Source: Cristatella mucedo (Eukaryota > Bryozoa > Phylactolaemata > Cristatellidae). Taken from it: 64,000 nt of DNA. Every line of letters starts with the position of its first letter. The first letter of the stretch is position 1. A program made the translations under genes and the position numbers. This document shows, piece after piece, positions 55,098-64,000 of this stretch. The stretch spans positions 1,087,001 through 1,151,000 of the forward strand of contig WPIO01000050.1 of the NCBI GenBank assembly GCA_009760855.2, given 5' to 3'. The notes under the pieces are model-generated. The model was not told the origin of the DNA. It saw only the letters and a program-made list of their open reading frames with translations, and ran no database searches.

Positions 55098-55181
55098 TCA
55101 TACTGAGATCTGGCTGTCCTCAACTTGTCCCGTCGATGGGTAGTACACCTTGAAGCAGAAGTCGGTTCGTGGAAACGAGCC
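55098..55181 (-). CDS. POLE2: POLE2 last exon and stop
   Basis: Acceptor tgtatttccag. Encodes [19 protein letters not shown] then VEDSQISV and TGA, matching the family C-terminus. 84 nt, phase 0 in. It follows a 3.2-kb intron that holds a reverse-transcriptase LINE on the other strand. Confidence 0.93.
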   Translation of the reverse strand, partial: GSFPRTDFCFKVYYPSTGQVEDSQISV

Positions 55182-58100
55182 CTGGAAATACAAGAGCACG
55201 AGAGAAAGAGGCAGGCAGGCGTGAGTATCTTTTCAAAAGTGCGCAGCTGCAGTGACTCGGCAATCGGACGCAGGAGGAATCACGGCGGTGAGGCCGGACG
55301 GCAGAGCAGATCTCAGCCTAAGCTCACTACGAACCAGAGGGCAGCGAATCGTCCTACTCCCGCCCCCCCCCCCCCCCCGCCCCCGTGCAGCCCCTGCCAG
55401 TTGCTTGCCTTCCTGCTCAAGCTACAAACCACGGGGTCATGGAAATGGCGACCACTTTTCAGCAGCAGCCATGAATGACAAGCACGAGTTTTTGCCGTTC
55501 CTGAACCGAGAGCAGACCTCGAGACGGTGCAACAGTGGCTCGGCATTGAGTGCGAAGGCATTTCGTTGGAATTCCATCTCGAGCATCGGACTATGACTGG
55601 GCTTGCGTGCGATAGATAGAACAGTCTAACAATTTGTTCATTTCGTATGGCGCCAAAGTCTTAACCAACCTATTTAGGGTTACTCACTGCTCATGTTGGA
55701 CCAATGTGCCTTCACTTCAGATTGTAATGTTTATTGAGCTTGTCCTCCTGGAGGTGAAAATGACAAGGCTAACGACCGTATGTCCTGTATAAGGATACCC
55801 TATGCATATGGCGGTGAGAGTTCGCTGCCATGCCCACGATTATTAGACTTGAACCTGACCGCTGAGTTGCGACTTCATACTTTTACCTCGACCTCTAAAT
55901 TTGCAATTGGGAGCAGCTGCGCTAGGTAGCCTGGCTAAGTAAGCTAGGTAACCTAGCCTAGCTAATAATATGTATAATATGAGTCAGCAATGCTTAGGGT
56001 ATACGACGACCTACTTAGGAATGCAGACATGGGTAGAGTGTCTCTGCTTGTTTTGCTTGATCTTTCGGCAGCTTTTGACACCATCGATCACAGAGTTCTT
56101 CTAGAGCGCCTCTCATCTCGCCTGGGCATCACTGGCACTGCTCTGCAGTGGTTCAGGTCCTATCTCAGTGGGAGACTCCAGAGTATTGACGTGAATGGAC
56201 AAAGATCATCTGAAGTACCTCTGAAATATGGCGTACCTCAGGGCTCCGTGCTAGGTCTGGTTCTTTTCACGGTTTATACTCTCCCTCTTGCTGATGTGAT
56301 TGCCAAGCACAATCTAGGCTTTCACTTCTATGCAGATGACACCCAGTTGTACCTTTGCTTTGATCCCCCCCAGCCTTCGAGCACCTCAAATTCTCTCAAC
56401 TCACTTGCTGCATGCATTGATGACATCCGCACATGGATGGCAGCAAATTTTCTAAAACTAAACGATGATAAAACTAACTTACTTGTTATGGGCAAACACA
56501 GTGTGATTCAGAGATTGGAAAGGCTGACTCTCAAAATTGGCTCTGCCAGCATATCTCCAGTTGAATCAGCTCGAAATCTAGGTGTCATATTCCAAAGCGA
56601 CCTCTCGTTAGACGACCATATCAGCTCCACAGTCAAATCCGCCTATATTCAGCTTCATAACATTGCTAAAATTCGGGCTTGTTTAGATAAAGATACCACA
56701 TCTAAGTTGGTCCATGCATTCGTGACATCCTGTCTCGACTTCTGCAACTTACTGCTTACTGGCCTACCAGCATGTGCGATCAGGCGATTGCAGCTAGTGC
56801 AAAACTCGGCAGCTAGACTTGTCTGTCGTGAGCTTTGCAGTTGCCACATTACTCCACTTCTCGCCGACCTGCAGTGGCTACCAGTCAAGCAACGGATTGA
56901 CTTCAAGGTTTTGTCGCTCACTTGTAGGTCCCTTCATTCTATGGCTCCAGCCTATCTTTCAGATATACTCCCCCTTCAGGCCAAGCATCGTACCACCCGC
57001 TTTTCGGAATCCAACAGTCTAGAAATACCTCGTACAAACCTTAAATCCTTTGGAGACCGTGCATTTAGTTCGTATGCTCCCACAGCCTGGAACTCCCTCC
57101 AGAGCTGCGTCAGAACATTCCCTGACATGACCACATTTAAAAGGAACTTAAAACACCTATTTAGGACAGCATTTAGTGGGTCCCTGTGATTAGTCCTTGA
57201 TGTGCTTATGCGTGCCGACACTGTGCATGCTGCCACTAACCACATTTGCATGCTGACCCTGTGCATGTCACCCCTAACCATATTATTCATTTTGTTTGTT
57301 TTTCAAGCATGATTTTACTTACCATTCAATTGCATTTCACTTTGCAGCAAATGTAAAGCGCCTAGAGAGATAAAGTTCTCTGAGGGCGCTTTATCAAGTG
57401 AATTATTATTATTATGTAATAATATGAATTAGTGTACAGAGCTCACACAGAACTGATTATCTTGTTTCCCCAGGCACTGCACTATGCATGCTGTGAGGGA
57501 AAGCAACTCCTCGTGGCTCTCGACACCGTAACTGCTTGATTCGTAAATGCAAACGGCATTTCCCATCAAACGCATAGGCCTAATGAAACACCACCCATTG
57601 TTTGCTCTCCTGAACCAGGACACTGGTCTGGCAAATGAGTGGGCGGGGCACCAACGACAGTAGCACTATTCCGACAGCAACTGCGTGCATCATTCTGGCA
57701 CTTGGGTAGCTGAGACGTTTGGCCACCGCCCGACCGAACTTAGAAAATGCAAATATTAAATATTCGTATAGCACCATAAGAGACCTTTAATCTCTATTCA
57801 GGTGCTTCGCATATGCCTCGGGGCTCGAGCCCGTGAGCACCCTAACTACCAGCTTGGCACCGACGAAATTGGAGCGTTCTAATACATTTCTCCTACAGCT
57901 ACAGGAGAGGAAATGCAATGGCCTCTCGAGCTCTGGCGGTGAGCACTCGTGGCTGCAGCTCCCAGCTTATTTAGAATCCCAGCCAATGAGCCAAGGACAC
58001 GGTCTGGTGAAACGTGGGCAATCTCGGCACTCACTTGAGCCTAGCTTGCAATAAAGAAATGTGAGACGAGGGTCAGAGGTCAGTGGCAGGAGCCCAGTGT

Positions 58101-61100
58101 CTAGGCCACAGCTGTTCCACTGTCAAACTCGCTATCCATCTCGGCCAGAGCGAGTATGTGGCTAGGCGCGCAAGACAACACAGCTCGATGGTGCAAATTT
58201 CTTTTGTTGGCATTAAGCGCTGCCGCGTCTCAGATTCGCTTGCTGCAACATATAATCTCTCTTGCACACCGGACTGGGCCACCTAGTAGCTGCGGCCCGA
58301 GACGCACGAGCAGGCCAGGCTGCAGCAGCACGGACGGGGCGCCACCTACCGGATTCATTACCGTGCAGTCCGAGCTCTTCACTGTAAACGGGTCGAACTT
58401 GTCGGCGCAGACGACAAGGTCGGGCAGCGGGTAGATGCTGAGGGCGTGGTCCCACGGCCAGTAGACTGGGCAGACTGGCAGCGGCAGCGGGGTCAGGTGG
58501 CACTGGCTGGTGATGGCCTTGGCGAACTGCAACGACGAATCGCACGGCTGCGAACGTGCGGCGGACTAAAAGGGCTTGAACAGAGGTAGCCAGCGCTTGA
58601 CTGGAAGTTTCCAGCGGGCGCACGCAGGGACACCGAAACGTGGGGGAGAGCACAAGAGAGCGGAGGTGGCAACCCATCGCTTCTTCCACTTTTTGGGTGC
58701 TACGTACGTGCTTCGGGACGTCGCCGTCGGCCGGGAAGCGCACGCAGTTGCGACACATCTTGGTCACAATGTCCTCCCTGAGCACGACGATCTCGCGCGT
58801 GCAGTACTGGAGCCGACACGGGTTGCTGGCGAAGACGGCTCCGGGCACGGCGCGCACGAAGTCGCCCGTGAGCGCGTCGGGAATGCGCGGCCGCGGCAGG
58901 ATCGTCGCCACGCCCGGGTCGCTCGGGCTGGGCACGAACACAAACTTGCTGGCGCTGGCGAGCGGCGGATACTGCTGTATGACGTCGGCCAGCTGCTTGA
59001 GGCAATCTGAGGAGGAGGAGCGCCGGAAGCAGGATGCAGTGCAGCAGCTCAAGTCCGGCATTTTACGCTGCCTCGCTTTTCCGTCATGCAGCAGAGGCTG
59101 CGGCAGCACATGGCAGCAGCTGTGGTGGCAGCAGCGGCGGCACAGGGCGAGCGCTCGTACCGCGCAGGGTCCTGGCAGCGGCACTGCCCGACGGCTGCGA
59201 GAGGAAAGGCCCGCAGAACACGAAAGCAAACGGCGGCTGGTCCGAGTAGCCCTGAAACAGGATCCTCAGCTTATCCATCACGCGAGCGCTGTCCAGCCAA
59301 ACGTCGGACACGAAGACCATCATGGCATCGAGTTGGCTCTGCTCCACCAGGGCGAGCTTCTCCGAAGCCTTGGCGCACGTGGTCAGAGGGCCTCCGAAGA
59401 AGTTGGCGTTGCCAAATATTGACCTGGACGTCATAAGAACTGCGTTCGGAGTTGAGGCTCAGCGCCAGCATCAACGGCGGATGCCGCAGCGTTGGTAACG
59501 AGACAATGCGACGACGCGGCCGGAGCACGAAGCACCTGCAGTTCGGCTCGAGCTCGCGACTCCCGAGATCAATCGAGATTGATCAATCGATCAGAGCCTA
59601 GGGGAGCCGCAAAGGAACACTGGGTAAGGCGATTGCTGTTCACGACCTCTCGGTCCCGAGGCCGTGGGTTCGAATCCTGCGCCGGGCGATCCTTTGTTGC
59701 GGCTGCAAGCGGTGGCGATAGCTGCAAATGCTCTTCCGTCGCGCTACACAAAAGAAGCTGTTGAATCGGCTAGCATTTTTCTTTTTGTTTTTAGTGGAAC
59801 GAACCTCGACATTTCAGGGGTAAAAGTTGTCATTCGGTAACACCTGACGACATAACAATTAGGAGTGCTCAAAGTGAGAGCTTCCAAGAGCTAAAGAAAC
59901 CTGATCACACATATCACGTTGAAATGATGATTAATTTTCCTGGGGCACAAAGTTTGTTTCGCATTGGCAAAGTGAATAGAACAGCCGGTCCGAGCCATGT
60001 CACGCCCACCAGGCCACGCCCCACCGCTGCTGCCAGCCAGCTAGCTGCAAAGGTGCTTTCCTGCCCCAAGGCTGCCGTGTCGCAGAAGCACCGAGCCGAG
60101 CACAACCTCTGACCTCTGACTTCGTTAAACAAGTGGCTGCCGTATGCAAGCACGGAACAGCCGAGGAAGGGTGCACAAGGTTTCATCAATATCGAAGTTG
60201 ATAGCGAGTCATAAGAGAAGGCTGCGTGTCTGACCTTTCTAATGAAACCAAGCTTGACTAAGCCACGGCCTGCAATGCATGCAAACGAAGGAAATTGCAA
60301 GAAATTGCAGGCTAGGATTAGGCGCAATCACAGATAGATAGGCCTATACAGGTGTTCTAAGTGGACTGGCTCAGGTCTATAATATTCTGCAACTGCTAAC
60401 TAGCTATTGGCCGGCTTCCAATAACCCAACATCCGCAGGTCGGGTTCGAATAACATGCCATTTTTCCCAGTCGGCTGCCCATTCTTACCTTCGCATGGCC
60501 TTAAGAGCAGCAAGGACGTTTAGCATGACCTGTGACTGACGTCCGGTTTGGTGCTCGGTACCTGCGAGTATCCCACGGCTTCACTAGCTTGCAGGAATTA
60601 AATTTAATAAATTAAATACTAGCTGATTGAACAGCCTCTTATTGTATAGCGACAGAAGAGCCTTTACAGCTATCACCACTGCTTGCAGCGGCAATAACGG
60701 ACTGTCCACCGCAGGATTCGAACCCAAGACTTCGGGACCGAGGTCGTGAAAAGCAACCGCCTTACCTAGTGTGCCATCACGGCCTTGCAGGCACAGGCAC
60801 GGGCTGCTCGATTACTGCCTGCCCGATTGCAGCAGCACATCATTGACCAAGGATTGCTATCAGGTTTAGAAGAAAAAAAAATGCTTGCAAACCTCCTCCC
60901 AGCATTAGCAGCGCCTCGGGGCGGTGAGAGAGGGGGGTAACTCCTGCCACACAATTTCAGCCCGGCGACCGACTGTCTGGACTGGGCAGCGCAAACGCTG
61001 CTGCTGCAGCAGTCCCCGAGTCACGCTCGCTGCTGCCTGCCGGCCACGCACCGCGTCACGCTGGCCGGCTCGGCGGGCAGGAAGCCGCATGCTTTCAGAT

Positions 61101-63499
61101 GGAACACGTAGTCCTCGTATTGGCCCTCGGCGAGTACGAAACAGCCGTCGGTGAACAGGCCGCCATGAAAGCCGTGCACAGAGACTCGGGTCAAGGTTTA
61201 CACAACGACAGCGTGAAGCAATAAGCAAACAGAGCAGCACAGAGCCTGCCGACGGCGCTGCATAAGCAGAGCAGTGCATAAGGCAGGCGCGCCAAGCTTG
61301 CGGCCGAGATCCGGGTCACGCTGCAGGTCACGTGGAGCAGCTCGTTTGGCAGCGCAGGCGCTGCAAGCTTGGGTCTCGGTCGCGTCGGCGAACATTCAGC
61401 CGGAACTGAGCACGGCGCCGCTACGAAAGCAACTCCCGCCTCCTGTTCAGAGAAGATGCATACGCCGGACGTGTGTCACGAGCAGTGGCACGAAAGGATA
61501 TGCAGCCCTTCAGATCCACTTCGACGGCGCCGGTGGGGTCCTCGAGGAACCACTTGCCCTTGAACAGTAAAGGTCATGGTCGAAGCAGAGGTCAAGGTAA
61601 GCCGCTGGCAGAGAATTGTGCTGCCCTCACTCAGCGCTAGGTGCTCAGCTGCCGACGTGAGCGCGTCAGCTGAAAAATACAGCGGCCCGGACTGACAAGT
61701 GGTCCGGCCCGGTGGGACAGTTGATGCCGGATGAGTTTAACCACCCAGGCTTCCTTTGCAGCACATGTCAAGTGCCTAGAAAGAGATTAGGTTCTCTGTA
61801 GACACTACACATATGTAGTATTATTGTTATTATTATTGTACTCCCGATTTTATTGATCCCGATGCAAGAGCATAGAGAGCACAAATCTAGAATAGTTTAT
61901 ATATAATAGACACGTGCTGCTGGGCGAATAGCCGAGCAGCATTTAAAGCATCCTTTGGCTGAAACTCGTTAAGACCATGAAAGGGAATGAGAACGTGGAA
62001 TGTCAATTCCCCTTCATTCCTTTTCTTGGTCTTAACAACAAGTGTCACTGTCGACCTTGAAAAAATTAAACTCACTCCTATAGCCTGCCAAGAGAACTCA
62101 CTCTCTACTCAGGCGTTTCATGTAAAGCGTCTAGAAAGAGATTAAGTTCTCTGAGGGCGCTTTATCAAGTGCATTATTATTATTATTATTATTATTATTA
62201 CATATGCCACACAGGCTCGAGCCCAAAATTCATTGCTTGAACGCCTTCTTCCTGCCTTTACAATACAAGCCACAAAAGGCTGGTGCAAAGCTAGTCAGCC
62301 ATGAACGTTGCACGTTGCCACATTCCACTTCTTGCCGATGTGCACTGGCTAGCCAATCAAGGAGCTCGTATTGACTTCAAGGTTTTTGCCACTAACTTTT
62401 TATGTTCCTGCACTGGCTCCTGCTCCGGCCGATCGGCCGATTAGAATTAACTACCCAATCAGGCTGGCCGCCGCTGCTGCTGGCAGCTACTCTTGTGACT
62501 CACGTGCTACTTTGCCATGCCTCTAACCAATGTCGAATCTTTAGTGACCGTGTATTTAGTTTGTATGCTCCCAAAGCGTGAAATTCAATGCCGGCTAACG
62601 TCAAACAATCCAATGACTTATGATATTTAAAAAAGAAGCTAAAGACGCACCTGTTCCTCACAGCATTTGCTGAGTCCTCGTAAACTGGTCGGCTTATGTG
62701 CACTGAGACCGTGCATGTTACAACTAACTATATTGCCTGGTTTATAGCCGATGTACAGTGCTTAGAAAGAGATTAGGTTCTTTCAGGGTGCTATACATAT
62801 GTATTACTATTAGTATTCCTACACTTTCAAAGTCTAGAACTCACTTCTGACTTAAGATAAGACATTCCCTGACGTGAAAACATTTATTGCAGTTAAAACA
62901 TAACGGCTGCTCACAGTCCTTGTTCTATCCATACAAACTGTTAATTTCGTGTATATGTAAGCTGAAATTGTACAGGCTGTAACTAATTGACAGGCTACCT
63001 TTCTAGCACATATACATGCCTAATAGTGATTTGGTTCTCTTAGCACACTATAAATGTTTTATCATTATTACTATTATTATTCCCGTTATTATTATTATTA
63101 TCAGTTAGCCCAGATTCATGAGCAGCCACCCTATTGCTGCCTTCTGGTGCTGCTGATGTGTGATGCAACCAACTGCTGCATACCACCACTTCAGCAAACG
63201 GTCTCACCATAAGTGTGAACCCCGAAATGTAAATTACATTGAAATAGAAAAAAGGGTTTGCGGCCAGGATGCCTCGAAATGTAGCAACACGAGCGAGCAA
63301 CGCACACAGACTGCCAAAGCGCACACGGCCGCTTCACGCCCGAGCCAGGCTGCGGCAGCAGAGCAACGGCTTCACACTCGCCCACATGGAAAAAGCATGC
63401 ACGGCCGGCGTCTACCTCTTTCAACGGAGTCAGCATTCCCAGTACAATGATCTCGCTCAATTTAGCTGTGCTGCTCAGCAGATACTCGACAGTCTTCAA
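55098..63499 (-). CDS. POLE2: POLE2, DNA polymerase epsilon subunit 2 (C-terminal 368 residues, 7 exons; 5' part outside window)
   Basis: Minus-strand exons in coding order: 63499-63416, 61558-61492, 61184-61052, 59423-59161, 59006-58708, 58526-58350, 55181-55098 (TGA). They total 1107 nt with matching phases; human POLE2 is about 527 residues, so roughly the last 70 percent is here. The first two exons carry OB-fold segments ([24 protein letters not shown]). Next come [21 protein letters not shown], the inactive phosphoesterase core ([19 protein letters not shown]), [64 protein letters not shown] and CFKVYYPST. From family knowledge, this B-subunit binds the Pol epsilon catalytic subunit and ties the leading-strand polymerase to the CMG helicase in the nucleus; its phosphoesterase fold lacks catalytic residues. 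It converges on UTP18. No stop or frameshift interrupts the exons, so it is probably functional. Confidence 0.93.
55986..57415 (+). mobile_element. 5'-truncated non-LTR retrotransposon (LINE family A) with open RT frame
   Basis: A 399-codon open frame (55990-57189) encodes the second half of a Jockey-superfamily (CR1/L2-like) reverse transcriptase. It has motif [14 protein letters not shown], motif [10 protein letters not shown], motif [13 protein letters not shown] and motif [15 protein letters not shown], followed by the usual C-terminal domain ([29 protein letters not shown]). The endonuclease and RT N-terminus are missing, so it is a dead-on-arrival copy even though the rest is open. The 3' end carries the family tail (AAAGCGCCTAGAGAGA, GGGCGCTTTATCAAGTG) and (ATT)n. 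Near-identical tgtataatatga and tgtaataatatga flank it and may be the target-site duplication. It sits in the last POLE2 intron, antisense to that gene. Confidence 0.9.
57745..57852 (-). mobile_element. SINE family 1, reverse, in POLE2 last intron
   Basis: + strand reads gtatagcaccataagagacc, tctattcaggtgcttcgcat and gggctcgagcccgtgagcac, the reverse of the SINE 1 body and tail. Confidence 0.7.
58350..58526 (-). CDS. POLE2: POLE2 exon
   Basis: Acceptor tcgttgcag, donor gtaggt. Encodes [20 protein letters not shown], then [17 protein letters not shown]. 177 nt, phase 0 on both sides. Confidence 0.95.
58708..59006 (-). CDS. POLE2: POLE2 exon
   Basis: Acceptor tcctcctcag, donor gtacgt. Encodes [43 protein letters not shown] and CRNCVRFP, among the most conserved parts of the protein. 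299 nt, phase 1 in and phase 0 out. Confidence 0.95.
59161..59423 (-). CDS. POLE2: POLE2 exon with phosphoesterase-like core
   Basis: Acceptor gacgtccag, donor gtacga. Encodes [47 protein letters not shown]. The usual metal-binding GD motif of active phosphoesterases is replaced by SDVWLD, as in other POLE2 proteins. 263 nt, phase 2 in and phase 1 out. Confidence 0.93.
59618..59790 (+). mobile_element. SINE family 2 in a POLE2 intron
   Basis: actgggtaaggcgattgctg, gccgtgggttcgaatcctgc (strong B box), gctgcaagcggtggcgatag and the A/T-rich 3' end. Confidence 0.85.
60598..60786 (-). mobile_element. SINE family 2, reverse, in a POLE2 intron
   Basis: + strand reads actagctgattgaacagcct, gcaggattcgaacccaagac and cttacctagtgtgccatcac. 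Confidence 0.85.
61052..61184 (-). CDS. POLE2: POLE2 exon
   Basis: Encodes [20 protein letters not shown] then [15 protein letters not shown], matching the family block before the NFFGGP motif. Donor gtgcgt is firm. The acceptor (gacccgag at 61185) fits phase but lacks a good pyrimidine tract. Confidence 0.83.
61492..61558 (-). CDS. POLE2: POLE2 exon
   Basis: Acceptor ctgttcaag. Encodes [19 protein letters not shown], the OB-fold strand FLEDPTG of the family. The donor (gtgcca at 61491) is weak and makes the joined protein about six residues longer than human here, so this 3' edge is approximate. Confidence 0.82.
61745..61838 (+). mobile_element. LINE family A tail, 5' of the second POLE2 exon in the window
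   Basis: Tail motif (aagtgcctagaaagagatta, ggttctctgtagacact) and ATT/GTT repeats. Opposite to POLE2. Confidence 0.72.
62105..62202 (+). mobile_element. LINE family A tail in a POLE2 intron
   Basis: gtaaagcgtctagaaagaga, then agttctctgagggcgcttta and a (ATT)n run at 62173-62200. Confidence 0.78.
62255..63105 (+). mobile_element. Two consecutive, decayed LINE family A 3' fragments in a POLE2 intron
   Basis: 62255-62815 keeps a diverged C-terminal segment and ends with aaagagattaggttcttt and TATT-rich sequence. 62815-63105 repeats the same kind of 3' end and finishes in ATT repeats. Both lie in the intron between the first two POLE2 exons of the window, opposite to POLE2. Confidence 0.7.
63416..63499 (-). 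CDS. POLE2: POLE2 exon (first one in window)
   Basis: Acceptor gcgttgcag, donor gtagac on the minus strand. Encodes [20 protein letters not shown] then GMLTPLKE, the start of the OB fold. 84 nt, phase 0 on both sides. Earlier exons were not found between 63500 and 64000, so they lie to the right. Confidence 0.92.
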
Positions 63500-64000
63500 C
63501 TGCAACGCAAGCACAGAAGTGAGGCTCAGCCTGAGGCAGCATGAGCGCTGAACGCGGCTGACTCGGCGACTGCTGGGCTGCTCACGCCCACCCAGTGGAG
63601 GAGGAGGGGGGGGGGGCTCGGGAGCCAAACGGTGGTAATTGCAGGGCAGCCCTACATTATCGCAAGAGCCACTCAGGCTACATGCAAGGCATAAGCGGCT
63701 GTCAGCGCATCGAAATGAGTCTGGGCAAGGCAGAGAGGCTGCCTGCAGCGACCATGCGGAGCCTAGTCGCTGCAGGCAGCCTCATAGCTATGAGGCGCCG
63801 GGGGGGGGGGGGTGAGGGTAAGAGACTGGGCCGGTTAATTTCGCGCGAGATACAGTGGAGCAGGGACAGGGGTGAGTCGGACTTGCACAAGCCGAACGGA
63901 AGAGCCTCAGAGAGATGCTTTCGCCGGGCACCTATACGAGCCGAACGGCGCCGTTTGTTCCTAAAATGGAACCTGTCGCAACCCCTGCTCGCCAAAGATA
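63500..64000. other. No exon recognised; presumed POLE2 intron
   Basis: Contains G-runs at 63608-63617 and 63800-63812 and an inverted pair gaggctgcctgcagcgac / gtcgctgcaggcagcctc at 63736-63784. The minus-strand frame 63995-63702 does not resemble POLE2. Confidence 0.5.

Noticed and set aside
55990-57189. 399-codon frame as a host gene
   Set aside because: Its motifs are those of a LINE reverse transcriptase and several broken copies lie in the same window.

Overview
The window looks like metazoan nuclear DNA, probably from a repeat-rich invertebrate. The evidence is spliced genes with GT-AG introns of about 0.1-3.2 kb, long CT/GA/TG/AT microsatellites, and many copies of non-LTR retrotransposons, tRNA-derived SINEs and hAT DNA transposons. 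There are no operons, no rRNA, no CRISPR array and no prokaryotic gene signals. I cannot name the species from sequence alone.

Two conserved host genes can be reconstructed from exon-level protein similarity together with matching splice phases. The first is UTP18 on the + strand (34136-54382): 13 coding exons sum to 1560 nt, giving 519 residues plus a stop. It is the WD40 protein of the UtpB/SSU processome complex that acts in 18S rRNA maturation in the nucleolus. The second is POLE2 on the - strand (63499 down to 55098): seven exons encode the last 368 residues of the DNA polymerase epsilon B-subunit, and the 5' part lies beyond the right edge. The genes converge tail to tail, with stop codons 715 bp apart. 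Both are housekeeping genes of growing cells, but nothing in the sequence shows that they work together.

Layout. 1-15 kb: no recognisable host gene; simple repeats, SINEs, tails of one LINE family, a copy of a second LINE family at 7.65-7.91 kb, and GC-rich blocks near 6.5-8.3, 9.2-10.5 and 13.5-14.3 kb. 15.5-17.4 kb: a broken hAT transposase gene, followed directly by a short hAT element whose ends match what I remember of the SPIN (Space Invader) family, itself split by a SINE. 18.2-19.2 kb: LINE fragment. 19.2-34 kb: repeats and unassigned DNA, including a diverged repeat shared with the 8.4-9.0 kb region and a broken orphan coding segment at 28.6-29.4 kb. 34.1-54.4 kb: UTP18, its introns full of LINE and SINE insertions, a candidate MITE with a perfect 19-bp hairpin, and a fresh 164-bp tandem duplication. 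55.1-64 kb: POLE2, with a 5'-truncated LINE carrying an open reverse transcriptase frame (399 codons) in its last intron, on the opposite strand.

I found no clearly new biological system. The points most worth a second look are the SPIN-like element, the SINE/LINE pair that shares a 3' tail, the nested MITE with a readable empty site, and the frequent C at position +4 of the splice donors.
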